A stretch of DNA of 64,000 nucleotides from Bergeyella sp. (GTDB taxonomy: Bacteria; Bacteroidota; Bacteroidia; Flavobacteriales; Weeksellaceae). The notes beneath the pieces are model-generated. The model had not been told where the DNA came from. It ran no database searches and worked only from the letters and a program-made list of their open reading frames with translations. This document shows, one piece after another, positions 18,524 to 27,819 of the stretch; the first letter of the stretch is position 1; the number at the start of each line of letters is the position of its first letter. The stretch lies in the NCBI GenBank assembly GCA_030263285.1, contig SZYB01000002.1:62001-126000 (forward strand), written 5' to 3'. The position numbers were made by a program, and so were the translations under genes.

Positions 18524-19549
18524 TTACTTCATCAAGAACTTAAACTTATCCATATTCTTTAGTGCAATACCCGTACCTCTTACCACCGCTCTTAGGGGAT
18601 CTTCGGCCACAAAAACCGGAAGCCCTGTTTTTTTGTGGATTCTATCAGAAAGCCCTCTTAAGAGCGCTCCTCCACCTGCCATATATATCCCTGATCTATA
18701 AATATCTGCCGCAAGCTCCGGAGGAGTGAGAGACAAAGTCTCCATCACAGCGTCTTCTATTCTGATAATGGACTTGTCAAGTGCTCTTGCAGTTTCTTTA
18801 TAGTTGATCATAATTTCTTTCGGTTTTCCGGTAATAAGATCTCTTCCTTGCACAGGAATGTCTTCTATATCTACATCCAGTTCCTCTATCGCAGAACCAA
18901 TATCTATTTTCACTCGCTCCGCTGTACGCTCCCCTATATATAAATTGTGATGAGTCCTAAGGTAATAAGCAATGTCATTCGTAAACACATCTCCCGCTAT
19001 CTTCATGGACTTGTCACAGACAATCCCCCCCAATGCAATAACCGCTATCTCTGTAGTCCCTCCGCCTATGTCTATGATCATATTCCCCTCCGGCTTTTGT
19101 ACGTCTATACCTACCCCTATCGCGGCTGCCATGGGCTCAAATATCAACCTGATCTCCTTTGCATTTACCTTTCTTGCAGAATCTTTCACAGCACGCCTCT
19201 CCACCTCAGTAATCCCGGAGGGAATACAAATCACGATTGTCAGTGCAGGGGGGAAAAATTTTCCTTTTATAGCGGGAATTTGTTTTATAAACTCTTTTAC
19301 CATATGCTCCGAGGCATAAAAATCTGCGATTACCCCGTCCTTGAGCGGCCGCACCGTGCGTATCTCCTCGTGGGTCTTTCCCTGCATATATTTGGCTTGT
19401 TCTCCTACTGCAATGATCTTGCCTGTAGATCGATCTATTGCCACTATAGAGGGCTGATCTATTACTATTTTATTGTTGTGTATGATCAGCGTATTTGCCG
19501 TACCCAGATCAATCGCAATTTCCTGCGTAAACATATCAAAAAAGCCCAT
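18524..19549 (-). CDS. mreB: Rod shape-determining protein MreB (bacterial actin)
   Basis: Actin-fold ATPase forming membrane filaments that organise elongation-phase wall synthesis. The 341-residue protein has the full MreB pattern: an amphipathic start (MGFFDMFTQ), phosphate-1 DLGTANT, phosphate-2 IDIGGGTTEIAVIALGG, and the adenosine motif GIYMAGGGALLRG. It is the first gene of the five-gene cell-shape operon. Its own promoter box is visible 26 bp upstream. It is divergent from hemA. Confidence 0.97.
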   Translation of the reverse strand: MGFFDMFTQEIAIDLGTANTLIIHNNKIVIDQPSIVAIDRSTGKIIAVGEQAKYMQGKTHEEIRTVRPLKDGVIADFYASEHMVKEFIKQIPAIKGKFFPPALTIVICIPSGITEVERRAVKDSARKVNAKEIRLIFEPMAAAIGVGIDVQKPEGNMIIDIGGGTTEIAVIALGGIVCDKSMKIAGDVFTNDIAYYLRTHHNLYIGERTAERVKIDIGSAIEELDVDIEDIPVQGRDLITGKPKEIMINYKETARALDKSIIRIEDAVMETLSLTPPELAADIYRSGIYMAGGGALLRGLSDRIHKKTGLPVFVAEDPLRAVVRGTGIALKNMDKFKFLMK

Positions 19550-19574
19550 GAATTTCTCTAAAAGTTAAACACGG

Positions 19575-19582
19575 CAAATGTA
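19575..19582 (-). promoter_or_regulatory. -7 box of the mreBCD-mrdA-rodA operon
   Basis: On the minus strand TACATTTG matches TAnnTTTG exactly, 26 bp ahead of the mreB ATG. A possible TTG lies 25 bp further upstream (19608-19610), a longer spacer than usual. Confidence 0.5.
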
Positions 19583-19716
19583 ATAATTTTTAATTAGAAA
19601 AACAGAGCAACACCCCTAAAGTACAAAGTTGTTTCTCCTAAAAAATACCTCCTAAAAAACAAAAAAATTCCCACTCTACAACTGTGGCGAATAAAATATT
19701 TTTTATAAAAATTGAG

Positions 19717-19724
19717 TACTTTTG
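19717..19724 (+). promoter_or_regulatory. -7 box of the hemACDE operon
   Basis: TACTTTTG fits TAnnTTTG exactly and ends 14 bp before the hemA ATG at 19739. The expected -33 position is A/T-rich without a clear TTG. Confidence 0.5.
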
Positions 19725-19738
19725 CAGCACCATAATTT

Positions 19739-21022
19739 ATGAAGTCCGCCCCCAATATATACCAGACCTCTTTTTTTACCGCTCTGAGTGTAAGCTACGA
19801 AAAAGCTGACGCCGAAACCAGAGGGCGATTTTCTTTTTTTGAAAGCCATATCAAAGATTTTGTCCAGAAAATAACGGAAAAAGATATCGGAGATGCGTTT
19901 GTGGTTTCTACCTGTAACCGTACAGAAATATATACCACTACCACAAACTATCTGCTCGTAGCAGAAGAGTACTGCTCCACCATAGGGGTTTCTCTGTCAG
20001 ACTTTATGAATTATGTGAAAATATACAGCAGAGAAGAAGCCATAGAACACCTTTTTAGGGTAGCGGCAGGACTGGAGAGTCAAATTATAGGAGACTTTGA
20101 AATTATCTCTCAAATAAAGAAAGCCTATGCCCGATTCAAGCGGGAAAAGAAAAATTCAAATCCTTTTTTGGAAAGAATCATCAACTCGGCCATACAGGTT
20201 TCTAAAAAAATAAAGACAGAAACCTGCATTTCCAGTGGAACCACTTCTGTTTCTTATGCTGCGGTACAATACATACTAAATCATCATTTAGCCAGGGAAC
20301 AAAAAAACATCCTTCTCTTGGGAACTGGAGACATTGGTCTTATCACAATAGACAACCTAATAAAACACCTGCAGGATCCAAAAATAAAAATATCAAATCG
20401 AAACGAAGAAAAATCCCTAAAGACAGCAAAAAAATATGGCTTAGACACTGTTCCTTATGCTGACTTTCCAAAGGAAATTACAGAGAATGATATAGTGATT
20501 GTCACTACTGCTGCAAAAGAACCCATAGTTAAAAAAAGTCATTTTTTAAGGTCTAACGAGAAAAGAGAAATCCTGATATTGGATCTCTCCATTCCGCCCA
20601 ATGTGGAGAAAGAAGTGAATGAACTTCCAAATGTGAGTCTCATAGGAATAGATGTACTCTCCGAGGCCACCTCCCAAACTCTTGAGGAAAGAAAAAAAGA
20701 CATTCCAAAGGCTGAGATGATAATAAAAAAAATCACAAAAGAATTTCTTGACTGGGAAAAAAAGAGAAAAATGGCACCGAAGATTCATCACTTCAAGTCA
20801 ATGCTCAAAAAAATAGAGCACAACGAAATGCACAGTATACATAAAAAGCACCGGTATATCAAGATTGCAGATATGGAACTAACGGAAAAACTGGTTCAGA
20901 AAATAACCAATCGCTTTGCAAAATATATCATAGAAAATCCATTGAGGTCAGATGAAGTATCCAAACTCATGAAAGACATGTTGGTAGAACCTTCCAATAA
21001 AAAATGTCATGAAAAAAATTAG
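19739..21022 (+). CDS. hemA: Glutamyl-tRNA reductase
   Basis: Reduces glutamyl-tRNA to glutamate-1-semialdehyde with NADPH, the committed step of C5-pathway haem synthesis. VVSTCNRTEIY contains the catalytic nucleophile Cys59. GLESQIIGDFEIISQIKKAY is the classic substrate-binding signature, and NILLLGTGDIGLITIDNL is the Rossmann NADPH motif. The 427-residue length matches Bacteroidota HemA. It heads the hemA-hemC-hemD-hemE operon and overlaps hemC by 14 bp. hemL and hemB are not in the window. Confidence 0.95.
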   Translation: MKSAPNIYQTSFFTALSVSYEKADAETRGRFSFFESHIKDFVQKITEKDIGDAFVVSTCNRTEIYTTTTNYLLVAEEYCSTIGVSLSDFMNYVKIYSREEAIEHLFRVAAGLESQIIGDFEIISQIKKAYARFKREKKNSNPFLERIINSAIQVSKKIKTETCISSGTTSVSYAAVQYILNHHLAREQKNILLLGTGDIGLITIDNLIKHLQDPKIKISNRNEEKSLKTAKKYGLDTVPYADFPKEITENDIVIVTTAAKEPIVKKSHFLRSNEKREILILDLSIPPNVEKEVNELPNVSLIGIDVLSEATSQTLEERKKDIPKAEMIIKKITKEFLDWEKKRKMAPKIHHFKSMLKKIEHNEMHSIHKKHRYIKIADMELTEKLVQKITNRFAKYIIENPLRSDEVSKLMKDMLVEPSNKKCHEKN

Positions 21023-21941
21023 GATAGGAAGTAGAAACTCCCCTCTTGCCCTTTGGCAAGCACATAAGGTTTCTAAAGCACTGGAAAAGGACTTTACAAC
21101 CGAGATTATCCCCATATATTCAGACGGAGACAAGAACCTGCTTACCCCCCTTTACGAAATGGGAATCACGGGGATTTTCACCAAAGATCTTGACGTTGCT
21201 CTTTTGAACGACCGAATAGACCTTGCCGTGCATTCTCTAAAAGACGTGCCTACCGTTCTCCCAAAAAACATAAAGATGATAGCCTGTCTGGAAAGAGACT
21301 TTCCGGAGGATGTTCTGATAAGAAGAAAAGAAGCAAAAAACAAAAAATTTAACGAAATGACCGTAGCATCAGGAAGCCTTAGGAGGAGGGCTTTTTGGCT
21401 AAAAAAATTTCCGGGAACAAAATTTGTAGACTTTCGGGGAAATATCAATACCCGACTAAAAAAAATCTCCGGAGGCTATGCAGATGCCGCCCTGTTTTCA
21501 CTGGCAGGAATCAAACGACTTGACCTAAACACCGAGTACGAATACTTGACTTTCATTCTTCCTGCACCCTCCCAGGGTGTGATAACAGTAACTGGTCACT
21601 CAAAAAACACAGAACTTAACGGCATCGTAAAAAAAATAGGACATCCCCCCACTGAGCTTTGTGTAAGTCTTGAGAGACTTTTCTTAAACGCCTTAGAGGG
21701 AGGATGTACCGCACCCATAGGGGCTTTCGCAGAAATAAAAGAAGAAAAAATAAAATTCAGAGGAGCCTTATGCTCTCTTGACGGAAGTAAAGCCGTTGAA
21801 ATAAATGAGGCTTTTGATCTGAACTGGGAGGAGAATAAGAATAAAGGGGAAGAACTGGCCATAAAAATTCTAGAAAACGGAGGAAAAGAAATACTTGAAG
21901 GTTTAAAAAAAACCGGATTACCTCATAAAACCCTCCCCTGA
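21009..21941 (+). CDS. hemC: Hydroxymethylbilane synthase (porphobilinogen deaminase)
   Basis: Polymerises four porphobilinogens into the linear tetrapyrrole. The N-terminus IRIGSRNSPLALWQAH, the central SGSLRRRAFWLKKFP and the cofactor-binding LEGGCTAPIGAF are all present; Cys233 carries the dipyrromethane cofactor. At 310 residues it is complete. Its start lies inside the end of hemA (14-bp overlap), which indicates translational coupling, and hemD starts 5 bp downstream. Confidence 0.96.
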   Translation: MKKIRIGSRNSPLALWQAHKVSKALEKDFTTEIIPIYSDGDKNLLTPLYEMGITGIFTKDLDVALLNDRIDLAVHSLKDVPTVLPKNIKMIACLERDFPEDVLIRRKEAKNKKFNEMTVASGSLRRRAFWLKKFPGTKFVDFRGNINTRLKKISGGYADAALFSLAGIKRLDLNTEYEYLTFILPAPSQGVITVTGHSKNTELNGIVKKIGHPPTELCVSLERLFLNALEGGCTAPIGAFAEIKEEKIKFRGALCSLDGSKAVEINEAFDLNWEENKNKGEELAIKILENGGKEILEGLKKTGLPHKTLP

Positions 21942-21946
21942 CAAGA

Positions 21947-22621
21947 ATGAAGATTCTTTTTACCAAAAAGTTTGAACACAGCACGATCTTTGAAAAAATG
22001 GGATATGGTTCTCAGTTCGACTGCACCGAAGTTATCACCATAGAAATACGAAAAAAACAGCCATTTCCCTTGAAAGATCATTCACTTATTTTTAGCAGTA
22101 TTCACGGGGTGAAATCTTTTTTTGCCAGTCGTTTTAAGCCCAATAACAATTATCCGGAAAAAAAAATCAATAAAATATATACTGTGGGGCCCAGAGTAAA
22201 ACATGAACTGCAAATGCGGGGATTCCCCCCATTTAGGACCTTCCCTGCGGCTGCAGAGCTTAAGGATTTTATTATAAAAAACGCACCCAAAGAAAACTTT
22301 TTACATTTCTGCGGAAACCTGTCTCCAAGTCTTTTTGACAAAAAACAACCTCTGCAAAGTATTGGCTACAAAAAAATAGAAATGTACACCACAAAATTGC
22401 TTTTCCCATTCATCCATGAGCAATATGATGCATTGGTATTCTTTAGCCCCAGTGGGGTAAGGAGCTATGTAAAACACAATTCGCTGGAAGGTAAAAAAAT
22501 ATTCTCTATAGGAAAAACCACTGAAAATGAACTAAAAAAATTCACGAGGAATCTCATTTTCACAAGTAAAAAAAGCAATTTGGAAGATTTACTGTACCTT
22601 ATAAGAGATACTACATCATAA
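21947..22621 (+). CDS. hemD: Uroporphyrinogen-III synthase
   Basis: Closes hydroxymethylbilane to uroporphyrinogen III with inversion of ring D. HemD is poorly conserved; the call rests on the two-lobed Rossmann-like layout, the segments [13 protein letters not shown] and [14 protein letters not shown], the ending [11 protein letters not shown], the usual length of 224 residues, and the position between hemC and hemE. FSPSGV is the most typical family motif. Confidence 0.9.
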   Translation: MKILFTKKFEHSTIFEKMGYGSQFDCTEVITIEIRKKQPFPLKDHSLIFSSIHGVKSFFASRFKPNNNYPEKKINKIYTVGPRVKHELQMRGFPPFRTFPAAAELKDFIIKNAPKENFLHFCGNLSPSLFDKKQPLQSIGYKKIEMYTTKLLFPFIHEQYDALVFFSPSGVRSYVKHNSLEGKKIFSIGKTTENELKKFTRNLIFTSKKSNLEDLLYLIRDTTS

Positions 22622-22637
22622 CCTTATAATCATCATT

Positions 22638-23666
22638 ATGACCCTAAAAAACGATCTCTATTTGCGAGCACTAAGAGGAGAAACCTTGGAACGGCCTCCC
22701 GTTTGGATGATGAGACAGGCCGGAAGATATTTGCCAGAATTTATGGCTTTGAGGAAAAAATATGGCTTTTTCACGCGTTGTCAGACCCCGGAGCTTGCCG
22801 CCGAAATCACTATGCAGCCTCTGAAAAGATTCCCGCTGGATGCGGCCATATTGTTCTCAGATATACTGGTGGTTCCTCAGGCGATGGGAATAGACTTCAA
22901 AATGAAAGAATCTGTAGGTCCCTGGCTGGAAATTCCGATACGTACCGAAAAACAAATAGAAGAAATAAGACTGCCCGAGGTAGAAATATCACTCGACTAT
23001 GTATTCAGGGCAATAGAAATTACTATGGAAAAATTAGAAAAAAGGGTTCCTTTGATAGGATTTGCGGGGTCTCCCTGGACAATATTTTGTTACTGCGTGG
23101 AGGGAAAAGGCTCTAAGACTTTTGACATAGCAAAATCATTCTGCTTTGGAAACCCAAACCTTGCAAAAAGGCTTTTACAAAAAATAACCGATACCACCAT
23201 TAATTACCTTAAAGCCAAGGTAAAAAGTGGGGTATCTGCAGTTCAGCTTTTCGATTCTTGGGGGGGACTGCTCTCTCCCGAAGATTACCATGAGTTTTCT
23301 TGGCCTTACATTGATCAAATCCTGGAACAACTCTCCCCTCTTACTCATACTGTTGTTTTTGGCAAAGGATGTTGGTTTGCTCTGGAGAAGATGGCCGAAA
23401 GCAAAGCGACAGCACTGGGGATAGACTGGACAATAAACCCCGAACTTGCGAGAACACTTACAAAAAACCGAAAAGTTTTGCAAGGAAATTTTGATCCGGC
23501 AAGACTACATTCGCCCCCAAAAGTCATTACGAAAATGGTAGACGAAATGATCAGAAGGTTCGGCAAAGACAAATACATTGTTAATCTGGGGCACGGAATA
23601 CTTCCCAACACCCCTTTAAAGAACGCTACAACCTTTATAGAGGCAGTAGTTAACTGGAGAATATAA
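22638..23666 (+). CDS. hemE: Uroporphyrinogen decarboxylase
   Basis: Removes four acetate carboxyls from uroporphyrinogen III to give coproporphyrinogen III. Both family signatures are visible: [17 protein letters not shown] near residue 21 and [16 protein letters not shown] in the middle, with [12 protein letters not shown] and [11 protein letters not shown] further on. It is complete at 342 residues and is the last gene of the hem operon. It converges on the DUF6702-like gene with a 6-bp gap. Confidence 0.97.
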   Translation: MTLKNDLYLRALRGETLERPPVWMMRQAGRYLPEFMALRKKYGFFTRCQTPELAAEITMQPLKRFPLDAAILFSDILVVPQAMGIDFKMKESVGPWLEIPIRTEKQIEEIRLPEVEISLDYVFRAIEITMEKLEKRVPLIGFAGSPWTIFCYCVEGKGSKTFDIAKSFCFGNPNLAKRLLQKITDTTINYLKAKVKSGVSAVQLFDSWGGLLSPEDYHEFSWPYIDQILEQLSPLTHTVVFGKGCWFALEKMAESKATALGIDWTINPELARTLTKNRKVLQGNFDPARLHSPPKVITKMVDEMIRRFGKDKYIVNLGHGILPNTPLKNATTFIEAVVNWRI

Positions 23667-23672
23667 ATTTTC

Positions 23673-24146
23673 TCAGAAGCTCACACTACTCTCCTCTCTG
23701 CCCCGCTGAAAATTAAGGGTTTTTTGCTGATCTTTATAGAAAATATTTACTACATTAAACTGAGAGGGATAAAAGTCCAGCAATATGGTGTTCCGTATTT
23801 TAAGAGTCTTGATATTCTCCACCCCTCCCGTCTCAAAATATACCCACACGGACTCTTCGTTCACCTGACTTCCCGAAAAAGTAAGAACCTTGGCGGTTCC
23901 GTTCACCTGTATTTCGAAATTTTTATTTATATATTTTTTTACCTCTGCTTCAAAACTTGCCGTGTTGGGGTCTATTTTTATCGCCTTAGAAATATTTTCT
24001 GCATTCATCTTTGTGGTAAACTTTAGTGTCTTACTTCCTTCCACATAATCTATTTTGGTCATGGAAGAAAAGAAATCCGCATGTACAAAACTCATGGTCA
24101 TCAACATCACAAAAAAACCCGCTGTATAATAGTATAAAATTTTCAT
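23673..24146 (-). CDS. DUF6702-like small secreted protein
   Basis: A 157-residue protein with an N-terminal hydrophobic signal segment (ILYYYTAGFFVMLMTMSF followed by VHA). The mature part is a single beta-rich domain (SSMTKIDYVEGSKTLKFTTKM ... ENIKTLKIRNTILLDFYPSQ, shown by its two ends). It matches my recollection of the DUF6702 family of Bacteroidota, often found near M1 peptidases; function unknown. It stands alone between hemE and the LOG gene, 55 bp after the start of the latter's unit ends. Confidence 0.7.
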   Translation of the reverse strand: MKILYYYTAGFFVMLMTMSFVHADFFSSMTKIDYVEGSKTLKFTTKMNAENISKAIKIDPNTASFEAEVKKYINKNFEIQVNGTAKVLTFSGSQVNEESVWVYFETGGVENIKTLKIRNTILLDFYPSQFNVVNIFYKDQQKTLNFQRGREESSVSF

Positions 24147-24201
24147 CTTAACATTTTAATGTTGAATATATCCCCACGCAGAGTCTCAAATAATGTGCCA
24201 A

Positions 24202-24960
24202 CTAAAAATTGACGTTGACCGAATATTTTTCATAAAAAGTCTTTATGTGTGCTGCCGCCTCATCAGCCGTGTCTACCACTCTGTACAAATCAATATCTTT
24301 TTCTAAAATCATTCCGGAGCTCAACAGTGCGGTTCGGAACCAGTCTAAAAGCCCGGACCAGAACTCAGATCCCACAAGAACGATAGGAAATTTTGCAATC
24401 TTGTGAGTCTGGATAAGTGTCATTGCCTCAGAAAGTTCATCAAGAGTGCCAAAACCGCCGGGCATTACGATAAACCCTTGAGAATATTTCACAAACATTA
24501 CTTTTCTCACAAAAAAATAATTAAAATCTATCGAATACTTTTTATCGATATAAGGGTTAAAATTCTGCTCAAAGGGAAGCTCTATGTTGAGCCCTATAGA
24601 TTTTCCCCCCGAAAGTTTGGCTCCTTTATTCCCTGCCTCCATAACCCCCGGTCCACCACCTGTAATTATCCCAAAACCTATCTGGGTAATTTTGGATGCA
24701 ATTTCCGCAGCCATTTCGTAATATTTGTCTCCTTCTCTCAATCTTGCTGAACCAAAGATAGAAACACAAGGTCCTATTTTAGCCAGTTTTTCATACCCAT
24801 CAACAAATTCAGACATCACCTTAAAGACCATCCAACTGTCTTTTGATATGGTTTCGTCCCAGGTTTTTTCCTGAAAATGGCTCTCGATTTTGGGATCAAG
24901 CTCACACCCATAAAGTGGAGCGTCCTCCGGTTCTGTCTTTCCTCTTTTTATTTTACTCAT
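24202..24960 (-). CDS. LOG family (TIGR00730-type) Rossmann-fold protein
   Basis: A 252-residue protein of the LOG/lysine decarboxylase-like family, many members of which are nucleotide 5'-monophosphate phosphoribohydrolases (release of base from AMP, cytokinin-type). The motifs are GGGPGVMEAGNKGA (nucleotide binding) and MPGGFGTLDELSEAM (the PGGxGTxxE catalytic signature). Tryptophan-rich N-terminal residues precede the Rossmann core. It is the last gene of an amino-sugar operon, starting 9 bp after the nucleotidyltransferase gene. Some nucleosidases of this type act on other ribonucleotides, so the substrate is open. Confidence 0.88.
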   Translation of the reverse strand: MSKIKRGKTEPEDAPLYGCELDPKIESHFQEKTWDETISKDSWMVFKVMSEFVDGYEKLAKIGPCVSIFGSARLREGDKYYEMAAEIASKITQIGFGIITGGGPGVMEAGNKGAKLSGGKSIGLNIELPFEQNFNPYIDKKYSIDFNYFFVRKVMFVKYSQGFIVMPGGFGTLDELSEAMTLIQTHKIAKFPIVLVGSEFWSGLLDWFRTALLSSGMILEKDIDLYRVVDTADEAAAHIKTFYEKYSVNVNF

Positions 24961-24969
24961 GTCATCATT

Positions 24970-25686
24970 TTATTTAAAATATTTTTCTGCTTCTACTACA
25001 GTACTTGCTCTTCCCACATCTATCAAAACTGCCTGGTGTACATAACCATAAATCTCTTCTGTGGAAACAAGGTCTAAATATTCTTCCATTATAGAAAACA
25101 TCCCCGATCTTTTTATTTTGGAAAAAAAACGAGGATCTATACAATGTATGCCGCTAAAAGACAATTTCTCATAAACTTCCTCAGATAAACCATGAGGCCT
25201 AACCTCTCCTGTTTGTTCATTCATCCATCCTTTCAGAATCTTATGATGATTAAATAACAATTTACGAGAGCCTTCTCTGTCAGAAACGGCCAGACTCACC
25301 AACCGATGATTTTCTTCATGGCTCCTGACAAAATCCGCGATATCAAGATCTGTAAGAATATCTACATTCATGACCAAAAAACTTTCCCCCCGATCTAAAA
25401 AAGGTCTGGCAAAAACAAGTCCTCCCCCCGTCTCCAGTAAAGAGTCTGTTTCATCCGAGATTTCTATCCTGCTTCCAAAATTATCATGAGCATCCAAAAA
25501 ATCTAAGATCTGATTTCCAAAATGGTGAATGTTAATCACAAAATCCTGAAAACCAAAACTCTGTAAATATCTAATATTTCTCTCCAAAAGACTAATACCA
25601 TTTACCTTAGTCAAAGCTTTAGGGTGAAAATCGGTAAAGGGCCTGAGCCGCATTCCTCTTCCGGCTGCCAAAATAAAAGCTTTCAT
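24970..25686 (-). CDS. MurU-like sugar-1-phosphate nucleotidyltransferase
   Basis: A 238-residue NTP-transferase with the signature AFILAAGRGMRLRPFTDFHPKALTKV at its N-terminus, here summarised as AAGRGMRLRPFT plus PKALTKV. MNVDILTD holds the metal-binding aspartate and SGIHCIDPRFF lies near the C-terminus. Its size and order match MurU, which makes UDP-MurNAc from MurNAc 1-phosphate in peptidoglycan recycling. The AmgK-like kinase two genes upstream supports that reading, since AmgK and MurU act consecutively. A heptose or other sugar substrate cannot be excluded. Confidence 0.82.
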   Translation of the reverse strand: MKAFILAAGRGMRLRPFTDFHPKALTKVNGISLLERNIRYLQSFGFQDFVINIHHFGNQILDFLDAHDNFGSRIEISDETDSLLETGGGLVFARPFLDRGESFLVMNVDILTDLDIADFVRSHEENHRLVSLAVSDREGSRKLLFNHHKILKGWMNEQTGEVRPHGLSEEVYEKLSFSGIHCIDPRFFSKIKRSGMFSIMEEYLDLVSTEEIYGYVHQAVLIDVGRASTVVEAEKYFK

Positions 25687-25707
25687 AAAAAAGGAAGTTG
25701 AAAAAGA

Positions 25708-26124
25708 TTAATTATACCACTGGGGCTGCTCGTCATGGAAAAGACAAACCTCTATTCCAGAATATCGCTCTTTAAGAAACTGATATACCTTTTCTGCCGC
25801 ATAAACAGACCTATGCTGCCCTCCTGTACATCCAAAATTGATTTGTAAATGCTCAAAGCCCCGCTCTATATAATTATCAATACTGATAAGAATCACGCTC
25901 TTTACATTTTCCAAAAAAATAGGCATCTTCGTTTTGGTTTCTAAAAACTCCTGCACGGACTCATCCCTTCCCGTAAGAGACTTGTACTCGTCTATTCTCC
26001 CAGGATTTAATATCCCCCTACAGTCAAAACAATACCCTCCGCCGTTTCCTGTACTATCCCTGGGTATTCCCCCTTTTTTATAGGAAAAACTATGTACGTC
26101 TACTTGTAGTTTTGTCTTTTGCAT
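25708..26124 (-). CDS. Stand-alone RapZ C-terminal domain protein
   Basis: A 138-residue protein equal to the C-terminal half of RapZ without the P-loop ATPase half. Family features are VDVHSFSYKKGGIPRD, GGGYCFDCRGILNPGR, and INFGCTGGQHRSVYAAEKV. In Enterobacteria this domain senses glucosamine 6-phosphate and binds small RNAs; here it sits between an AmgK-like kinase and a MurU-like transferase, which hints at amino-sugar sensing. I chose the ATG at 26124; the frame continues to a TTG at 26163 that overlaps the upstream stop, giving 13 extra residues that do not look like the family. Confidence 0.87.
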   Translation of the reverse strand: MQKTKLQVDVHSFSYKKGGIPRDSTGNGGGYCFDCRGILNPGRIDEYKSLTGRDESVQEFLETKTKMPIFLENVKSVILISIDNYIERGFEHLQINFGCTGGQHRSVYAAEKVYQFLKERYSGIEVCLFHDEQPQWYN

Positions 26125-26159
26125 ATTGTGATAAATCCTCCCAAAATATACATTTTTTG

Positions 26160-27179
26160 TCAAAACTTAGATAAGACATTCACTTTTTCTTTAGTTTTTC
26201 CGGAAGAAAGTTTTTCCGCAAGTGAAAATATCTCCGGAAAATTTTTCATCTCATCCCAATATTCTACCAGCCTTATGAAGTTTTCTATGCTCTGAGGAAT
26301 ACTCTGGATAAATGTATTTTTTTTTTGTACCCAACCTCTGAATCCATAAACTCCCAAAACCTGAATACACCTCATCAACTGTAGAGGAGACCGAGAGCAT
26401 TTTAAAGAGTCCACTGTTTGAGGATCCGACCAAAGAGAATAATAAAACGCAAGCATTTCATCACAAAATTCCTGAGAAAATCCGGCTCTGGACTGGAACA
26501 GAAAAGAAATCACATCATAGAGTAAAGGTCCGTACATTGCACTTTGATAATCAATAAAAAAAATATTTTCCTTAGAATCAAGTATGATATTTCTTGACTG
26601 AAAATCTCTAAGCATAATACCTTTAGGGCCAAGATTCTCCACGAGAACAGAGAGTTTCTGAAATTCTTTTATGAGCGAATATTTGTGATACGGAATATCC
26701 AAAACATCCAAAAAAAGGAATTTAAAATAAAATAGATCATGCAAAACAGGCACCTCATTATACTCTCTGTACTCAAAAGCACGAGCATAATCTACACGGC
26801 CTTGTGTTTTTACCTGCAGCGTATACAACGAAAAAAGAGTATCATGAACCCATTTTTTCAGACGATGTGATCCCTGTGGCTCCTTTGCTATACGCTCGGA
26901 CAGAGTAACATCCCCCAAGTACTCCTGTATATAAAATGTTCTTTCTTTAGAAACAGCCAGAATTTTGGGTGTGGGAAGTTCCAGCTCTGAAAACAGCCTC
27001 GAAAAGTATAAAAAAGATTCATTTTCGGGAAGATTATTATTTTCCGTCACTATATATTTTTTATCACGGTAACCGGCAACATAGTTTACCCGAGAAGATC
27101 CGCTTTGAGGAAGAGAATGAAAATTATCTGCAGAGCCATTTACGAAACTTTCAAAAAACATTTTTGCCCTCGCCTCCAT
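26160..27179 (-). CDS. AmgK-like sugar kinase (aminoglycoside phosphotransferase fold)
   Basis: A 339-residue APH-fold kinase. GIMLRDFQSRNIIL is the catalytic loop (HxDxxxxN-type, with Arg-Asp here) and FFIDYQSAMYGPLLYDVISFL is the metal-binding loop. The pair LRDFQSRN/IDYQSAMYGP is typical of AmgK, the anomeric kinase for MurNAc and GlcNAc. The downstream gene order kinase, RapZ domain, MurU-like transferase supports a peptidoglycan-recycling role, which is inference. Start: ATG at 27179; another in-frame ATG is at residue 7 (MFFESFVNGSADNF). Confidence 0.84.
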   Translation of the reverse strand: MEARAKMFFESFVNGSADNFHSLPQSGSSRVNYVAGYRDKKYIVTENNNLPENESFLYFSRLFSELELPTPKILAVSKERTFYIQEYLGDVTLSERIAKEPQGSHRLKKWVHDTLFSLYTLQVKTQGRVDYARAFEYREYNEVPVLHDLFYFKFLFLDVLDIPYHKYSLIKEFQKLSVLVENLGPKGIMLRDFQSRNIILDSKENIFFIDYQSAMYGPLLYDVISFLFQSRAGFSQEFCDEMLAFYYSLWSDPQTVDSLKCSRSPLQLMRCIQVLGVYGFRGWVQKKNTFIQSIPQSIENFIRLVEYWDEMKNFPEIFSLAEKLSSGKTKEKVNVLSKF

Positions 27180-27263
27180 TTCTTGTATTTATAAGAAAAA
27201 TGATGATAAACTCTTTTTTTTGGTTTCTACCAACAAAACTACTAAATAAAATATGACATTTAT

Positions 27264-27271
27264 TACCTTTG
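27264..27271 (+). promoter_or_regulatory. -7 box of the xrtF pair
   Basis: TACCTTTG fits TAnnTTTG exactly, 23 bp before the xrtF ATG. No TTG is found at the usual -33 distance. Confidence 0.5.
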
Positions 27272-27294
27272 TACTAAGCCATACGTAATATAAA

Positions 27295-27819
27295 ATGCTA
27301 AAAGGTCTAAAGCCCATTCTGGTCCCCTTCAGTCGGTTCTTAACAACTTACTTGGCTTTGGTTTTTCTCTATCAAATCTATCTCAATGCTTATAAAGAAA
27401 ATGGCTTGGATCCTCTCTCCAGAAAGATAGCATGGTGTACCTCGGAAATAATAAACACGACTAACCACTATACCTCCCAATTAGTGGACCAAAAAGAATA
27501 TGAGGGGGTTTGGTTTTTTATCAACGGAAAATATACCACCAGAATGGTGGAAGGCTGTAATGCAGTATCCATAATTATTTTATTTATCGCATTTATTTTT
27601 GCTTTTTATAAGGGATATACAACTTTTATTTTCGTGGGGATAGGCATAATTTTGATATATCTGATCAATATAGCGAGAATAGTAGCGCTCAATCTTATCG
27701 CGCGCAGTCTCCCAGCTTATTCAAAAATTGCTCATGATTATTTTTTCCCTGCCATTATCTATGGCACTGTTGTAATACTTTGGATAATATGGATTCACTA
27801 TTTTGCCTCAACAAAATGA
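27295..27819 (+). CDS. xrtF: Exosortase XrtF
   Basis: A 174-residue polytopic exosortase, a membrane protease-transpeptidase that processes C-terminal sorting tails. The triad is visible: Cys88 in MVEGCNAVSI, Arg128 in NIARIVALN and His147 in KIAHDYFFP. Five hydrophobic helices fit the short flavobacterial XrtF type. The stop overlaps the start of the associated protein by ATGA. I saw no gene with a PEP-CTERM-like tail in the window, so its substrate is elsewhere. Confidence 0.92.
   Translation: MLKGLKPILVPFSRFLTTYLALVFLYQIYLNAYKENGLDPLSRKIAWCTSEIINTTNHYTSQLVDQKEYEGVWFFINGKYTTRMVEGCNAVSIIILFIAFIFAFYKGYTTFIFVGIGIILIYLINIARIVALNLIARSLPAYSKIAHDYFFPAIIYGTVVILWIIWIHYFASTK

Noticed and set aside
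18947-19561. 204-residue plus-strand ORF opposite mreB
   Set aside because: Antisense to mreB, cysteine/histidine-rich shadow text without motifs.
22703-23116. ORF within hemE in another frame
   Set aside because: Nested in a conserved enzyme; composition is that of a frame shadow.
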